Assembly: GCF_008711325.1 (NCBI RefSeq)
Contig: NZ_VXDB01000006.1
Location: forward strand, 1 to 64,000
Length of the DNA stretch: 64,000 nt
DNA from: Roseibium sediminis
Lineage (GTDB): Bacteria > Pseudomonadota > Alphaproteobacteria > Rhizobiales > Stappiaceae
Direction of reading: 5' to 3'
Below, one piece after another: positions 52,998 to 61,822 of this stretch (its first letter is position 1; the number at the start of each line of letters is the position of its first letter). Both the position numbers and the translations under genes were made by a program. The notes beneath the pieces were generated by a model, which was not told the DNA's origin, ran no database searches, and worked only from the letters and a program-made list of their open reading frames with translations.

Positions 52998-53921
52998 TCA
53001 GGAACTGCTGTTTGAATAGAATCCGGACAAGTCTCTTGTCCGGATTTCGTTTATCTGGTCGCCGGTCCCACTGAAACCGCGCTCTGTCATTTGAACAGAC
53101 CAGCCGTTTGAAGACTTCTCTATCTCAAACATGTTATAGCGCGCCGCCGGTTTCCGGCCTCCCGGGGCGCTCGTCGCAGACGGAACCCCTATGATCGGCA
53201 CAGGACCAATGGGGCCGGGAATTTCCTCAAAACTGTCGATATGAGTGTGCCCGTGGAGGACCAGTTCCGCGCCACAGCGCTTGAGTGTCGCGCGGAGCCG
53301 TGATGCATCGGAGAGCCTCTTGTGCCAGTTCGTTGCACCGGGGAAGGGCGGATGGTGGATCAGAACCACCCTAAACAACCCTTCATCCCGCAGGTTCTCC
53401 AGCGTTTCACGCAATTGGCGGGTCTGCTTGGCGCCGACTCGGCCTGTGGCAAACCAGGGGCCGGTGGCTCTGGCGGTTGATACGCCGATCAGCGTAACAT
53501 CGCCGCGGCGACGAACAAAGGGAAAGGCGGGCTCACCCGGCAATCCGGATTTGTCATCGCCCGACATATAGGGCTGCCAGGCCTCGCGCGCCTTCTTGAG
53601 CGCGCCGGGCACATAGGCATCATGATTGCCGGGGATGGCCGTGACGAAGTCAGCTTCGCCAACACTTTCCAGCCAGGCACGCGCGCCGATGATTTCGAGG
53701 GGGAGAGCGATATTGACCAGATCCCCGGTGATCGCAACATGATCCGGGGTCTGGTCCTTCATGTCAGCAACCAGCCGTTCGAGGTGATTGCCGCCCATGT
53801 TCTTGGACCGGTGCTGCCGCCAGTTCAGGTATCCCAATATGCGCTTTGAAAAAAGCTGCAGAAGCTTGGGATCTGGCAAGGGACCGAGATGAGGATCTGA
53901 GAGATGCGCTAGTTTAAACAT
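52998..53921 (-). CDS. Calcineurin-like metallophosphoesterase
   Basis: This 307-aa protein has all metal-ligand motifs of the family: LSDPHLG, ITGDLVN, IPGNHDAY, IHHPPF and LHGHTHID. It hydrolyses phosphate mono- or diesters with two metal ions; the substrate cannot be told from sequence, although class III cyclic nucleotide phosphodiesterase-like proteins have this layout. No signal peptide. Its last 17 or so codons contain the perfect hairpin that acts as terminator for the gene on the other strand. Confidence 0.88.
   Translation of the reverse strand: MFKLAHLSDPHLGPLPDPKLLQLFSKRILGYLNWRQHRSKNMGGNHLERLVADMKDQTPDHVAITGDLVNIALPLEIIGARAWLESVGEADFVTAIPGNHDAYVPGALKKAREAWQPYMSGDDKSGLPGEPAFPFVRRRGDVTLIGVSTARATGPWFATGRVGAKQTRQLRETLENLRDEGLFRVVLIHHPPFPGATNWHKRLSDASRLRATLKRCGAELVLHGHTHIDSFEEIPGPIGPVPIIGVPSATSAPGGRKPAARYNMFEIEKSSNGWSVQMTERGFSGTGDQINEIRTRDLSGFYSNSSS
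53020..53046. terminator. Hairpin between convergent genes
   Basis: AATCCGGACAA-GTCTC-TTGTCCGGATT is a perfect 11-bp stem followed by TCGTTTA on the plus strand. It lies 33 bases after the stop at 52987 and inside the coding end of the phosphoesterase. Confidence 0.65.
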
Positions 53922-54316
53922 GACGGGCGCATCTTGGGTCGAAACCCGTTTCCGTCAAGCCTTAATGCCTCGTCGCGGTCACTCATGTGTTGACGAGTGG
54001 CCGCGATAACGGGCAGGGTCTTTCGCCGATCAGTTGGTCGGGAAAGTGGAGAGAGCCGCAGCAACGCGCGGGTTCGTCAGATCAAGAGCCGGCTTCCAGT
54101 TATAGGAGCGGTTACGACGACGGCGGCTTGCGAAAAAGGACTTCAGCATTTGAATGCTCACGGATTTGAGCCACTTGAGGCTTGGTTAAGTTCACGGTGC
54201 TTATGTAATGCTGCGATGCAAAAAAGAGTAGAGACATTTTTGGTGTAACAGGCCTGCATTTCTTGCATGGCTTAGAAAAGTCGTAGTATTTAACAAGTTG
54301 TTACCAAGGATTTGCG
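53922..54316. other. 395-base stretch without a confident gene
   Basis: Apart from a possible 39-codon frame on the minus strand (54030-54149) I see no gene. Near its right end, TTAA-CAAGTTG-TTACC (54290-54305) is one base off a CtrA box and lies just upstream of the Nudix gene. Confidence 0.5.
54030..54149 (-). CDS. Possible small Arg-rich protein (39 aa)
   Basis: ATG 54149 opens a frame that reads MLKSFFASRRRRNRSYNWKP at the start and ends VAAALSTFPTN. Codon use is GC-rich and host-like, and the patch of six basic residues followed by an amphipathic helix looks protein-like. It lies in an otherwise empty gap. The ribosome site is weak (GTGAG). Real or chance is undecided. Confidence 0.3.
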   Translation of the reverse strand: MLKSFFASRRRRNRSYNWKPALDLTNPRVAAALSTFPTN

Positions 54317-54802
54317 ATGCTTGCTTGGTTGTCCCGGTTTCCGAAACAAATGATCAAAGGCATGATCGAAACCGCAGGACTCTTGCGCAATCCGCTGACC
54401 ATGGGTGTCCGCATCATTGTACATGACGAGAACCAACGGGTTCTCCTTGTTCGCCACAGCTATCTCAAGGGTTGGTATTTACCCGGAGGGGGAATCGAAA
54501 CCGGCGAAACCGCGGCTCAATCTGCCGAAAGGGAAGTTTTTGAGGAGGTCGGAATTCGTGCTCTTGGACGACCGCGCCTGCTCGGCCTTTATCTCAACAA
54601 GGGGGGACTTGGCCGGGACCATGTCGCGCTGTTCGAGCTGGAGCATTGGGAACCGGCCGAAGGCTTTCTTGTCGCCAATCGGGAGATTGAAGAGGCGCGG
54701 TTCTTTGATCCAGCAAATTTGCCTGATGACGCAACAGATGCGACCCGGCGACGTTTGGACGAATTGCGCAAGGGAGTTTTCCCGTCCGGCGCTCATTGGT
54801 AG
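54317..54802 (+). CDS. Nudix hydrolase
   Basis: This 161-aa protein has the complete Nudix box, GGGIETGETAAQSAEREVFE followed by EVG (G-x5-E-x7-R-E-x2-E-E-x-G), in residues about 56-79, after the hydrophobic start RIIVHDENQRVLLVRHSYLK. It would hydrolyse a nucleoside diphosphate linked to another group; the substrate is unknown. The N-terminal 30 residues are slightly hydrophobic. It converges with the hydroquinone reductase gene, 36 bases apart. Confidence 0.88.
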   Translation: MLAWLSRFPKQMIKGMIETAGLLRNPLTMGVRIIVHDENQRVLLVRHSYLKGWYLPGGGIETGETAAQSAEREVFEEVGIRALGRPRLLGLYLNKGGLGRDHVALFELEHWEPAEGFLVANREIEEARFFDPANLPDDATDATRRRLDELRKGVFPSGAHW

Positions 54803-54838
54803 CACCGGACGCGAAATCATGGGTTGATCTTGCCCCGG

Positions 54839-55813
54839 TCAGGCGGCCTTGGCCAACCGGTCCCGGTCGTGTGGCTTGTCGAGATCCAGAACAGGACCAA
54901 TCGGGACAACACCCGTCGGGTTTATCGAGCCGTGCGAACCATAGTAGTGCAGCTTGATCGTCGGCATGTCGACTGTCTCGGCAACTCCTGGTACCTGATA
55001 GAGGTCGCGGACATAGTTTGACAGGTTCGGATAGTCCTCGATCCGCCGGATGTTGCACTTGAAGTGGCCCACATAGACCGGATCGAAGCGCACCAGAGTG
55101 GTGAACAGGCGCCAGTCAGCTTCGGTCAGCTGGTTTGCGACGAGATAACGCTGTCCTGCCAAGCGGCTTTCCAGCCAGTCCAGTGTCTCGAACAATTCGG
55201 TAACGGCTTCTTCATAGGCAGCTTGCGTGGTGGCAAAACCGGCCTTGTAGACCCCGTTGTTCACTGCTCCGTAGACAGTTGCATTGACGCTGTCGATTTC
55301 CGGCTTCAGATGCTCCGGGCTGAGATCAAGCGTATTGCCTGTCAGATGATTGAACGCGCTGTTGAACATCCGGATGATCTCGGAGGATTCATTGGACACG
55401 ATGGTCTGGGTTTTCTTGTCCCAAAGGATCGGGACCGTTACCCGCCCGGTGTATTCAGGGTCAGCCTTGGCATAGAGCTGCCACGCATATTGCGCGCCGT
55501 TAACAGGCTCTGCCTCAGCAAATTCCCATCCGTTTTCCAACATGAGGGGTGCAACCGCCGTGACGGGAATGATGTCTTCAAGCTGCTTGAGCTTGCGATA
55601 GATCAGCGTGCGGTGTGCCCATGGGCAGGCATAGGAGACATAAAGATGATAGCGGTCCCTTTCAGCGGTAAAACCAGCGCTGCCGCTTGGTCCCGCGCTC
55701 CCGTCAGCCGTGATCCAGTTGCGAAACGCAGCGTCCTTGCGGACGAATTTTCCGCCGGTCGATTTTGTGTCGTACCAATCGTCCTTCCAGACGCCATTGA
55801 CGAGCAGTCCCAT
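54839..55813 (-). CDS. Glutathionyl-hydroquinone reductase (Xi-class glutathione transferase)
   Basis: This 324-aa protein has the Xi-class active site SYACPWAHRTLIYRKLKQLE, with the catalytic Cys in CPWAH, then the WDKKTQTIVSNESSEIIRM glutathione-binding motif and the long all-helical C-terminal domain (YLVANQLTEADWRLFTTLVR). Enzymes of this class (such as E. coli YqjG) remove glutathione from glutathionyl-hydroquinones. It is a single gene; the 315-base gap upstream presumably has its promoter. Confidence 0.93.
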   Translation of the reverse strand: MGLLVNGVWKDDWYDTKSTGGKFVRKDAAFRNWITADGSAGPSGSAGFTAERDRYHLYVSYACPWAHRTLIYRKLKQLEDIIPVTAVAPLMLENGWEFAEAEPVNGAQYAWQLYAKADPEYTGRVTVPILWDKKTQTIVSNESSEIIRMFNSAFNHLTGNTLDLSPEHLKPEIDSVNATVYGAVNNGVYKAGFATTQAAYEEAVTELFETLDWLESRLAGQRYLVANQLTEADWRLFTTLVRFDPVYVGHFKCNIRRIEDYPNLSNYVRDLYQVPGVAETVDMPTIKLHYYGSHGSINPTGVVPIGPVLDLDKPHDRDRLAKAA

Positions 55814-56129
55814 GTGTCGATCCTTTCATCTCTGATGTCCCTGATGTGTATATCAAGTTCTGCGATGCAACGGACTGGAAGCTCTGTTCATCCTGCGTGA
55901 ACAATGAAGTTTTTTTGCGAGAGGGAATTTTTGGCTGGACCGAACAGGAGGTGCATGATAATCGGCTTAATCATACGGCAGCGATGCCAAGGGTTTAGAG
56001 AGAACTCATGATCAACGGTCCGACATTGCGACGACGAACCATCCGACGAGTTAACGCTCGTCCGATCCGTCGCGGCTGACCGACTTTTTCCCGATTGAAC
56101 TAGACCATAGGGAACCTGGCAGGCGCGTT
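55814..56129. other. 316-base intergenic stretch
   Basis: It separates the divergent reductase and acetyltransferase genes. I see a near-perfect hairpin TCCGACGAG-TTAACG-CTCGTCCGA at about 56042-56065, and a 23-codon Arg-rich frame (56008-56079, MINGPTLRRRTIRRVNARPI) that contains it. I regard the frame as doubtful. No other gene is evident. Confidence 0.5.
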
Positions 56130-56663
56130 ATGACACATGCATGCCTGGAAGATCCCATGAAGCCGGTAAACTGGTTCATCCGCCTTGAAGACATCAACGA
56201 CAACACCGAAGTCGAAGCATTGCAGGAAACTGCGTTTGGCCCGGGACGGTTTGCCCGTACAGCGTTTCGCATTCGTGAAGGCGTACCGCATCGCGCGGAC
56301 CTGAGCTTTGTCGGATTGTCGGGCTCGATGGTTGCCGGGTCCGTTCGTCTCACCGACATTCTCATCGGTGAAACACCGGCGCTTCTTCTTGGGCCGCTGA
56401 CGGTCGCTCCGGAATTCAAGAACAGGGGTCTGGGCAAGGCGCTGATGTGGACTGCGCTTGAGGCGGCCAAAAAGGCTGGCGACAAGGTTGTGCTGCTGGT
56501 TGGCGATGCGGCCTATTATGAGAATTTCGGATTTCAGCGCGTGCCATTCGGGGCAATCGAATTGCCCGGTCCGGTGGATCCGGCCCGGGTTCTCGTGGCT
56601 ATGCTGGATGGGGGCGACCAGCCGACAGGCATGGTTGGCAAACCCTATGGGGAAGCGTTTTAA
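56130..56663 (+). CDS. GNAT-family N-acetyltransferase (YhbS-like)
   Basis: This 177-aa protein has LLLGPLTVAPEFKNRGLGKA, the acetyl-CoA loop region, then ALEAAKKAGDKVVLLVGDAA and YYENFGFQRVPFGAIELPGP, the pattern of YhbS-like acetyltransferases. The substrate is unknown. Two starts are possible: ATG 56130, with AGG upstream, and ATG 56157 (MKPVNWFIRLED), with GGAAGA closer. Its TAA falls in the left arm of the inverted-repeat element that follows. Confidence 0.85.
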   Translation: MTHACLEDPMKPVNWFIRLEDINDNTEVEALQETAFGPGRFARTAFRIREGVPHRADLSFVGLSGSMVAGSVRLTDILIGETPALLLGPLTVAPEFKNRGLGKALMWTALEAAKKAGDKVVLLVGDAAYYENFGFQRVPFGAIELPGPVDPARVLVAMLDGGDQPTGMVGKPYGEAF

Positions 56664-56938
56664 CGCCAACCTCAAAAGATAAGAACCCATCTGATGGCTC
56701 TGGTCCGGTTTGTCCGGCAAGGCGCGCTGCGCAGGACGGCCTGACTGGCCGTTCAAGCAGCGCAACGCTGTCCGGCGAGCCGGAGCGAGCCACCGAAGGC
56801 CGCGTTTGGGCACAGTTCTGCTGCGTTGCAGGTTTTGAACGATAAACCATATCGCCCTGCAACCTGCTCCTTGCCGAACAGTCCCCAAACACGGTCAGAT
56901 AGGGTTTTGTCTTTCGAGGTTGGTGTTAACGCCCTTCC
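56651..56938. repeat. Inverted-repeat element (MITE-like) between convergent genes
   Basis: The outer 43 bases on the left (GGAAGCGTTTTAACGCCAAC onward) and on the right, read in reverse complement (GGAAGGGCGTTAACACCAAC onward), align closely. Similarity continues inward to a shared CGGCAAGG at about 56716-56723 and 56869-56876. Inside are smaller hairpins: GACGGCC-TGACT-GGCCGTT at about 56735-56753 and GTTGCAGG with CCTGCAAC (about 56825-56863). Both flanking genes end inside the arms. It could be a MITE-like insertion or a large bidirectional terminator. Confidence 0.6.
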
Positions 56939-59001
56939 CGGTACCAGGTTGCTGTCATGGCGCCAAGCAGCAGGGCAAGACCGAACAGGCCAAGGAAGAG
57001 CGGATAGCGATCGACGCCGTTGAGAACGGTCGCGTTGCTTGTCTTGAAACCGATCCAGCCGTTGCCCGAGTAATTGGCCGCGTTTTGCAGCGCCACGACC
57101 CTTGGAACGTCGAGCTCGCCGCCTGCATCGGCGACCCGCCTTGCTGCGCCTCCTGTCGTTTCAGACAGGCTGGAGAGCAGGTCCGTGGTGGAGAGTACGT
57201 CAGTGTACTCTTTGGGATTTTGCGGCCCGGCATGGACAAGTCCAGTCATGGTGCCATCGGAAACGGAGAAGAGACCGGTTTCGGCAACCGGCATTCCGCC
57301 GCGCCACAGACCGGGTTCCGCCTGGTTCATCGCAAGCGTGCTTGTCTGTCCGGTCGGGGACGTAACAATGACCTCGGCAATCTTTTCGGCCAGTGTCTGG
57401 CGTTCAACAATCAGCTCCGGCCCGCGCATGGACACCCGCAGTGCTTCTTCCTCAAGGTCTGGTTCTTTCATCAGCCAGTGACCAAGGCGGCGCAGCAAGG
57501 GGACATGCGGTCCGCCGCCTTCAAAGCCCCGTGCCCACAGCCAGACATGGTCAGACAGAAGCAGCGCAACGCGGCCTTCATCGACACGGTTGAGAACGAG
57601 AAGCGGTGTGTCTTGCGGTCCCGACATCAGCACATTGCCCGCGTCGATTTCCGTTCCAACTGCACGGAACCAACGGCTCCAGGCTGGCGGCGACTGGTTG
57701 GCGCCGGGCAGGCCCCGCGTTACCGGGTGCCGTTCACCAAGGTTTGCGAGGGTCGCGTGGAAGGGTTCTTCCAGAACGGCGCCGGTGGGACGAGCGGGCA
57801 GGATGGGCGCAAGAGGCGTTCGATAGAGACTGCCGCCTTCTGCATAGTCCGGACCACTGGCCAGCAGCACGGCCCCGCCGTTGCGCACATAGCGGGCGAT
57901 ATTGTCGAAATAGAGCATCGGCAGCACACCGCGCCGGACATAACGATCAAAGATGATGAGGTCGAATTCATCGATCTTGACCGAAAACAGCTCTCGGGTC
58001 GGGAAGGCGATCAGGGACAATTCGTTGATCGGTGTGCCGTCCTGCTTTTCAGGCGGGCGCAAGATCGTGAAATGCACCAGATCGACGGACGCATCCGACT
58101 TGAGAAGGTTGCGCCAGGTGCGTTCGCCGGCATGGGGAGAGCCTGACACGAGAAGCACGCGAAGGTTTTCGCGAATACCATCAATGGTGACCACAAGCTT
58201 GTTGTTCAGCTCGGTCAGCTCACCCTCAAGCGGTTCGGCGTCGAATTCGAAGATATTGTTGCCGCCATGGGTGATCTCGACGGGAATGTCGAGGGTCGCC
58301 CCGGAGGTCACGGACCGCTCACTGATCAAGACGCCGTCGCGCTTGATGGAAAGGCGCGCACGGACCGGCCCGCCTGTTCCCCGGCCACTGTCCTGAATGC
58401 GGACACTGACAGTCTGCTCGGACCCAACCAGCCCAAACCGGGGAGCTTTGTGCAGCACCAGACGCCGGTCCCGTTCGTCCGCAGTTCCTGTCACCAGACC
58501 GTGGAGGGGCGCGTTGAAGCCGAGACTGGCCGCTTTTTCCGGGATGTCGTGGACCTGACCATCCGTGATGAGAACCGCGCCGCCAACCCGGTCTGGCGGG
58601 ACGTCGGACAGGCCGTTGGCCAGCGCCTGAAAAAGCTGCGTTCCGTCGCCGTTTCCGGTGTTGCGGGCGTCAATCGTGCGCACCTCGAAGCCGCGCAGGG
58701 CCGCCAGACTGCTCTTCAGCTGGTCGGCAACCGCTTCGGTCACCTGTTGTCGGTCGGCCAGCTTCTGGCTCTGGCTCTGGTCGACAACCACTGCCACGAC
58801 ACTGGTGAGCGCTTCCCTGTCTTCGTGTTCGATGGCCGGGTTTGCGAGGCCCAGAACCACAAGGACAAGCGTCAGGGCCCGCAGGACCCAGCCGCGCAGG
58901 TTCAGGAAGGCCAGCAACAGAATGGCAAGAACCGCAAGGGCTCCGGCAGCCGCAAGCCAACCGGTGGGAATGAGTGGATCAAAGGAGATGGACCAGATCA
59001 T
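56926..59001 (-). CDS. Conserved membrane protein with a glutamine-amidotransferase-like core
   Basis: This 691-aa protein has two N-terminal membrane helices (about 15-55), a VWA-like segment (VVAVVVDQSQSQKLADRQQV, then AVLITDGQVHD), a large middle region with the pattern of amidotransferase-like folds (LRVLLVSGSPHAGERTWRNL, YVRNGGAVLLASGPDYAEGG) and a C-terminal helix (LFLGLFGLALLLGAMTATWY). Such proteins always follow a batA/DUF4159 gene in alphaproteobacterial moxR operons. The function is unknown; a role with the MoxR chaperone in envelope protein maturation is inferred. Start is 10 bases after the previous stop. Confidence 0.8.
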   Translation of the reverse strand: MIWSISFDPLIPTGWLAAAGALAVLAILLLAFLNLRGWVLRALTLVLVVLGLANPAIEHEDREALTSVVAVVVDQSQSQKLADRQQVTEAVADQLKSSLAALRGFEVRTIDARNTGNGDGTQLFQALANGLSDVPPDRVGGAVLITDGQVHDIPEKAASLGFNAPLHGLVTGTADERDRRLVLHKAPRFGLVGSEQTVSVRIQDSGRGTGGPVRARLSIKRDGVLISERSVTSGATLDIPVEITHGGNNIFEFDAEPLEGELTELNNKLVVTIDGIRENLRVLLVSGSPHAGERTWRNLLKSDASVDLVHFTILRPPEKQDGTPINELSLIAFPTRELFSVKIDEFDLIIFDRYVRRGVLPMLYFDNIARYVRNGGAVLLASGPDYAEGGSLYRTPLAPILPARPTGAVLEEPFHATLANLGERHPVTRGLPGANQSPPAWSRWFRAVGTEIDAGNVLMSGPQDTPLLVLNRVDEGRVALLLSDHVWLWARGFEGGGPHVPLLRRLGHWLMKEPDLEEEALRVSMRGPELIVERQTLAEKIAEVIVTSPTGQTSTLAMNQAEPGLWRGGMPVAETGLFSVSDGTMTGLVHAGPQNPKEYTDVLSTTDLLSSLSETTGGAARRVADAGGELDVPRVVALQNAANYSGNGWIGFKTSNATVLNGVDRYPLFLGLFGLALLLGAMTATWYREGR

Positions 59002-59011
59002 GGAAGTCTCC

Positions 59012-61822
59012 TCATTGGCCTAGCCGTTCCAGCAGTGCAGGCACATGCACCTGATCTGCCTTGTAGTTGCCGGTGAAGCTGTACATCACGATGTTCACTC
59101 CGGCGCGGAACGCGTAATCGCGTTGCACAGGATCATTTGGCACAACGGGAAACATGAAGGTTCCCGATGGCTCGATGGCCCATGCGGCAGCAAGATCGTT
59201 GCCGGTAATCAGCACCGGGGACACGCCGTCTCCAGCCCGAACCGGACGGCTTGAGGTATCTGAACTGCCTTCGGTCACCTCTACCCACAAGGGGCTGGTG
59301 GCATAGCGACCGGGAAAACTGTCGAGCAGGAAGAAGGCCTTGGTCAGAACATGGTCGGGCGGAACCGGTTCCAGCGGCGGAATGTCGAGGTCTTCGAGAA
59401 TCTCGCGCAGCTTCTGGGTTGCTGGTGTGGTGGCAAACCCTCGTGTTCCCGCAGTGATGTGATCACGTGTGTCGAACAGGATCGAGCCGCCGTTGCGCAT
59501 GAACGTGTCGATGCGGGCCATGGTGCGGCTGTCCGGCTTTTCCAGCGACGGGTCGATTGGCCAATACAGCAGGGAGTAGAAGGCCAGTTCGTCCTTTGAA
59601 ATGTCGACGCCGACCGGTTCGCCGGGCTCAAGGGCTGTGCGCTCCATCAGGAACTGGGTCAGTCCGGTCAGCCCGGCCATGCTGGTGCGGTCGATATCCG
59701 CAATCCCGGTCTGGACATAGGCAAGGCGTGTTTCGAGCGTGGATTGCAGGGCGCGATAGTCATCCTGCAGCGTCTGTTGGGCGCTTGCCGAGTTCGGGTC
59801 TGCAAGGAGCAGTCCGGCGAGCAGGAGTGATCCCGCCAACCCTGCGCGGCGCATTTTCAAGCGGCTGGCTGCGCCGCCCATCGCCAGAACGGCAATCACA
59901 TCCAGCATCAGGAACAGGAAAGCCAGCGAGAAGAGAACTGCGCGCAAATCAACCGGGTTGGCCGTTGGGTAGTTCAGAACGGACACTGCGTCGCCCAGAG
60001 CCTCTGTGTTGAGGGCGTCCACCGTGTCGTCCGGCCGCATCAGATTGAGCGCGCGAAAGCCGTCCTCGGTTCCATAGAGGCCGGGAGGTGTCTTGCGCCC
60101 AGCAGTCACGTCCTGAAAATCCCGGGTGGCAATCGGGACAACGTCGGCAGGAGGCGAGGTGAAGTCGCCAAAGCCGTCCAGCAGGCGATGTGGCGGCAGC
60201 GTGCCTTGCGCGGTTGCATCCTGCGTCTTGGAAACAACCACTGCATTGGAAATCGAGAGCATCCGGCGCAGCATGTCGAGAAACGTTCCTGAAAGCGGAA
60301 GGTTCGACCATGCCGTGTCGGCGGTGACGTGAAAGAGGACGATTGTCCCGCGACCAAAAGAGGCTGCCGTGACCAGCGGTGTTCCGTCTTCGAGCATCGC
60401 CCAGGTCTTGTCGGGAAGTTCGGAGGTCGGCTCGGCCAGAACCTGACGCGTCACGGTGACATCCTTGGGCATCGGAATGCCCGCAAAGGGGGAAGTATCG
60501 GAAAACTCCGTCAGACGCTGCGGCTGCTTCCACGAGAGGCTGCCACCCAGCGAGCGATCTCCCTGACGAAGGGTCACCGGAATAAGCCTGTCGGTGCCGC
60601 CTGCCGTTCTTGGCCCGGCAAAGCGGACCAGTGTCCCGCCGTCCCGAACCCATTCTTCAATTGTCTCGACGGATATATCCGGCAAGCGGCCAATGTCGGC
60701 GAGCACGAGAACGGAGATTCCAGTTTCCAGAAGTTCAGGAACAGACTCTGCAAGGTCGGCTGATTTCGGCTTGCGCAAATCGGAGAATGGCGTGAGGGCC
60801 CGCTCCAGATAATAAAGCGGCGACAGCAGCGGCTGAGCGAGATCGCCTGACTGGCCGGAGATGATCCCGACCACGCGCCGGCGCCAGCTGTCGTCAATCA
60901 GTTGGACGGAGGCTGCGCTGGACGTGCCCGCCACTTCCAGACGTGCAATGTCATTGCGCAGCTCGCTGGGAAGTGCGAACTCGGCTATTGCCTCGGTTTC
61001 TCCTTCACCAAAGGTTACGGACGCCTCGCCAAGGGCAAGGCCCTTGAGGTCGAGCGCGTTTACTGTCGCGGTGGTGACGGTGTCGTTTGGATGGCGAATA
61101 ACTTTGATGGACAGGGCGTCGGCCGTGTTCTCAGGCGATTTCAGTGCCTTGTAGGGCGTCAGGCCGGAATAGACGGTGATCGGGGCGGGGTCTGCAATTG
61201 AGGCAAGGTCGGCTGCAAACGGTGCATTTTGTTTGTCCTGCGATCCGTCAGACAACCAGATGACTGCGCCTGGAGCAGCTTCGTTTGCGGCCTTGCGAAG
61301 GCCAAGGACCAGTTCTGACCTGCTTGGAGAATAGGGGCGGGGGGCGATGGCGCGCAGCCGCTCAAGGGCTGCATCGGCGGACCCCGGTGCAAGGTCCTGT
61401 GACGGGCCATCCGCTGTTGTCGCAAAAAGCACAGGACGACCTTCGCTCTGAGCCACTTCCAGCATCTGTTCAGCGGTGCGAACCTGATCTTCCCAGTGCT
61501 TGGTTGACTGCCAGCCATTGTCCATCAGCAGCCAGAGAACGCCATCCCCGGTTTCAACCGACTCCAAGGGGCGCCAGATCGGGCCCGAGACGGCAAGGAT
61601 CAGGAAGGCGGCCAGAAGAAGGCGCAACAGGGTCAACCACCAGGGGCTTTTTTGAGGGGTTTCTTCGTGCTGCTCGATATCCAGCAGCAGGCGGGTTGGC
61701 GGGAAGGAGACTTCCCGAGGGCGCGGAGGCGTCAGGCGCAGCAACCACCAGATGACGGGGAGCAATAGCAACCCGGACAAGACCCAGGGAGAGGCAAAGG
61801 CAAGAGGAAGGCCGGAAAACAT
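59012..61822 (-). CDS. BatA-like N-terminal domain plus DUF4159 membrane protein
   Basis: This product of 936 residues starts at ATG 61822, overlapping the DUF58 stop by one base (TGATG); the frame runs on upstream to 62005 but that part is a shadow. It has two membrane helices near the N-terminus (FASPWVLSGLLLLPVIWWLL and LLRLLLAAFLILAVSGPIW, the aerotolerance-type BatA start), a VWA-like domain, a hydrophobic segment at about 640-690, and a C-terminal DUF4159 domain (AFYSLLYWPIDPSLEKPDSR, NGGSILFDTRDH, QRDYAFRAGVNIVMYSFTGN). It is the central gene of the moxR operon. Function unknown beyond a link to MoxR. Confidence 0.85.
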   Translation of the reverse strand: MFSGLPLAFASPWVLSGLLLLPVIWWLLRLTPPRPREVSFPPTRLLLDIEQHEETPQKSPWWLTLLRLLLAAFLILAVSGPIWRPLESVETGDGVLWLLMDNGWQSTKHWEDQVRTAEQMLEVAQSEGRPVLFATTADGPSQDLAPGSADAALERLRAIAPRPYSPSRSELVLGLRKAANEAAPGAVIWLSDGSQDKQNAPFAADLASIADPAPITVYSGLTPYKALKSPENTADALSIKVIRHPNDTVTTATVNALDLKGLALGEASVTFGEGETEAIAEFALPSELRNDIARLEVAGTSSAASVQLIDDSWRRRVVGIISGQSGDLAQPLLSPLYYLERALTPFSDLRKPKSADLAESVPELLETGISVLVLADIGRLPDISVETIEEWVRDGGTLVRFAGPRTAGGTDRLIPVTLRQGDRSLGGSLSWKQPQRLTEFSDTSPFAGIPMPKDVTVTRQVLAEPTSELPDKTWAMLEDGTPLVTAASFGRGTIVLFHVTADTAWSNLPLSGTFLDMLRRMLSISNAVVVSKTQDATAQGTLPPHRLLDGFGDFTSPPADVVPIATRDFQDVTAGRKTPPGLYGTEDGFRALNLMRPDDTVDALNTEALGDAVSVLNYPTANPVDLRAVLFSLAFLFLMLDVIAVLAMGGAASRLKMRRAGLAGSLLLAGLLLADPNSASAQQTLQDDYRALQSTLETRLAYVQTGIADIDRTSMAGLTGLTQFLMERTALEPGEPVGVDISKDELAFYSLLYWPIDPSLEKPDSRTMARIDTFMRNGGSILFDTRDHITAGTRGFATTPATQKLREILEDLDIPPLEPVPPDHVLTKAFFLLDSFPGRYATSPLWVEVTEGSSDTSSRPVRAGDGVSPVLITGNDLAAAWAIEPSGTFMFPVVPNDPVQRDYAFRAGVNIVMYSFTGNYKADQVHVPALLERLGQ

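Noticed and set aside
53997-54248. 83-codon plus-strand frame in the gap before the Nudix gene
   Set aside because: No ribosome site, atypical composition, and it overlaps a better small frame on the other strand.
56920-59076. Long plus-strand frames (56920-58146 and 58267-59076)
   Set aside because: These are shadows of the large membrane protein gene on the minus strand.
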